The notes beneath the pieces are model-generated. The model was not told the origin of the DNA. It did no database searches and saw only the letters and a list, made by a program, of their open reading frames with translations. Below are positions 5,668-5,920 of a stretch of 5,920 nucleotides of DNA, piece after piece (the first letter of the stretch is position 1; every line of letters starts with the position of its first letter). The position numbers were made by a program, and so were the translations under genes. Source of the DNA: Fidelibacterota bacterium (GTDB lineage: Bacteria; Fidelibacterota; UBA8477; JABMPR01); NCBI GenBank assembly GCA_030596225.1, contig JAUVKO010000143.1:1-5920 (forward strand). Reading direction: 5' to 3'.

Positions 5668-5920
5668 TCAGGAAGTCGGTGTCTCTGGCTTATCTTCTGG
5701 TTCATCCATCCCAAGAAATTGGCGAACTTCACCTGTTATTTTTTCAAAAAGGTCCTGATTGTCTTTGAAAAAGTTTTTTACATTTTCCTTGCCCTGACCT
5801 AGACGATCCTCACCATAGCTAAACCAGGATCCGCTTTTCTGGACAATGTTAGCTTTGAGAGCGAGATCAAGGATATCCCCTTCATAAGAGAATCCTGTGC
5901 CAAACATAATGTCTAGTTCC
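5668..5920 (-). CDS. recA: RecA recombinase, C-terminal fragment (5' end outside window)
   Basis: RecA forms ATP-dependent filaments on single-stranded DNA for recombination, repair and the SOS response. The window holds the last 84 residues, entering from the right edge in frame (ELDIMFGTGFS...) and ending at a TGA at 5668-5670. Recognisable pieces are IMFGTGFSYEGDILDLALK (end of the core), IVQKSGSWFSYGEDRLGQGKEN (the winged C-terminal domain with the family's G-x-W-[FY]-SY and LGQG-[KR]-EN), and a short acidic tail, MDEPEDKPETPTS. The ATPase Walker motifs and L1/L2 DNA-binding loops are outside the window. It is followed on the same strand, after 329 gene-free bases, by recX, which is the usual recA-recX order. 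Confidence 0.95.
   Translation of the reverse strand, partial: ELDIMFGTGFSYEGDILDLALKANIVQKSGSWFSYGEDRLGQGKENVKNFFKDNQDLFEKITGEVRQFLGMDEPEDKPETPTS

Noticed and set aside
5535..5802. Two overlapping plus-strand frames over the recA end and hairpins
   Set aside because: One overlaps the terminator hairpin and both run antisense into recA; no recognisable sequence.

Overview
The window is a bacterial chromosomal segment with moderate G+C (a little over 40% by eye). Nearly everything is on the minus strand. Read right to left on that strand it holds the 3' end of recA, recX, comEC, a small GIY-YIG nuclease-type gene broken by an amber codon, and a class-I-type dihydroorotase. A partial plus-strand gene, the C-terminus of an SGNH/GDSL-type hydrolase, enters from the left and converges on the dihydroorotase with 21 bases between the two stop codons. 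The dihydroorotase style, the RecX with an extra N-terminal domain, and the intergenic repeat types would fit the FCB group (Bacteroidota, Ignavibacteria, Neomarinimicrobiota and relatives). This is an impression, not a proof. Ordinary Shine-Dalgarno sequences precede the dihydroorotase, comEC and GIY-YIG starts, so a standard SD-using bacterium is indicated. TAG, TAA and TGA all end genes here.

Layout: 1-200 hydrolase tail (+). 222-1538 dihydroorotase (-), with a perfect TATAAT upstream at 1593-1598. 1631-1793 two partial repeat copies (A and B). 1874-2083 GIY-YIG gene (-), whose severed C-terminal tail runs on to 1793. 2117-2225 a third, more complete repeat copy (C). 2241-4616 comEC (-). 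4617-4699 a short leader with a 7-bp hairpin just before the comEC SD. 4700-5338 recX (-). 5339-5667 a 329-base gene-free stretch with a 9-mer tandem repeat, a candidate recX promoter, a 77-base MITE-like inverted repeat and a terminator-type hairpin. 5668-5920 recA C-terminus (-).

RecA, RecX and ComEC form a coherent group. ComEC is the inner-membrane channel that brings single-stranded DNA into the cell during natural transformation, RecA recombines it, and RecX restrains RecA filaments. The dihydroorotase (pyrimidine synthesis) and the hydrolase are unrelated housekeeping neighbours.

The most unusual part is 1631-2225. A single-domain GIY-YIG gene sits between same-orientation copies of a palindromic repeat, the edge of one copy coincides with the ancestral stop of the gene, and the gene carries a TGG-to-TAG nonsense change at a Trp expected from the family. 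This looks like a decaying mobile or repeat-associated unit inserted between comEC and the dihydroorotase. No complete new multi-gene system is visible.
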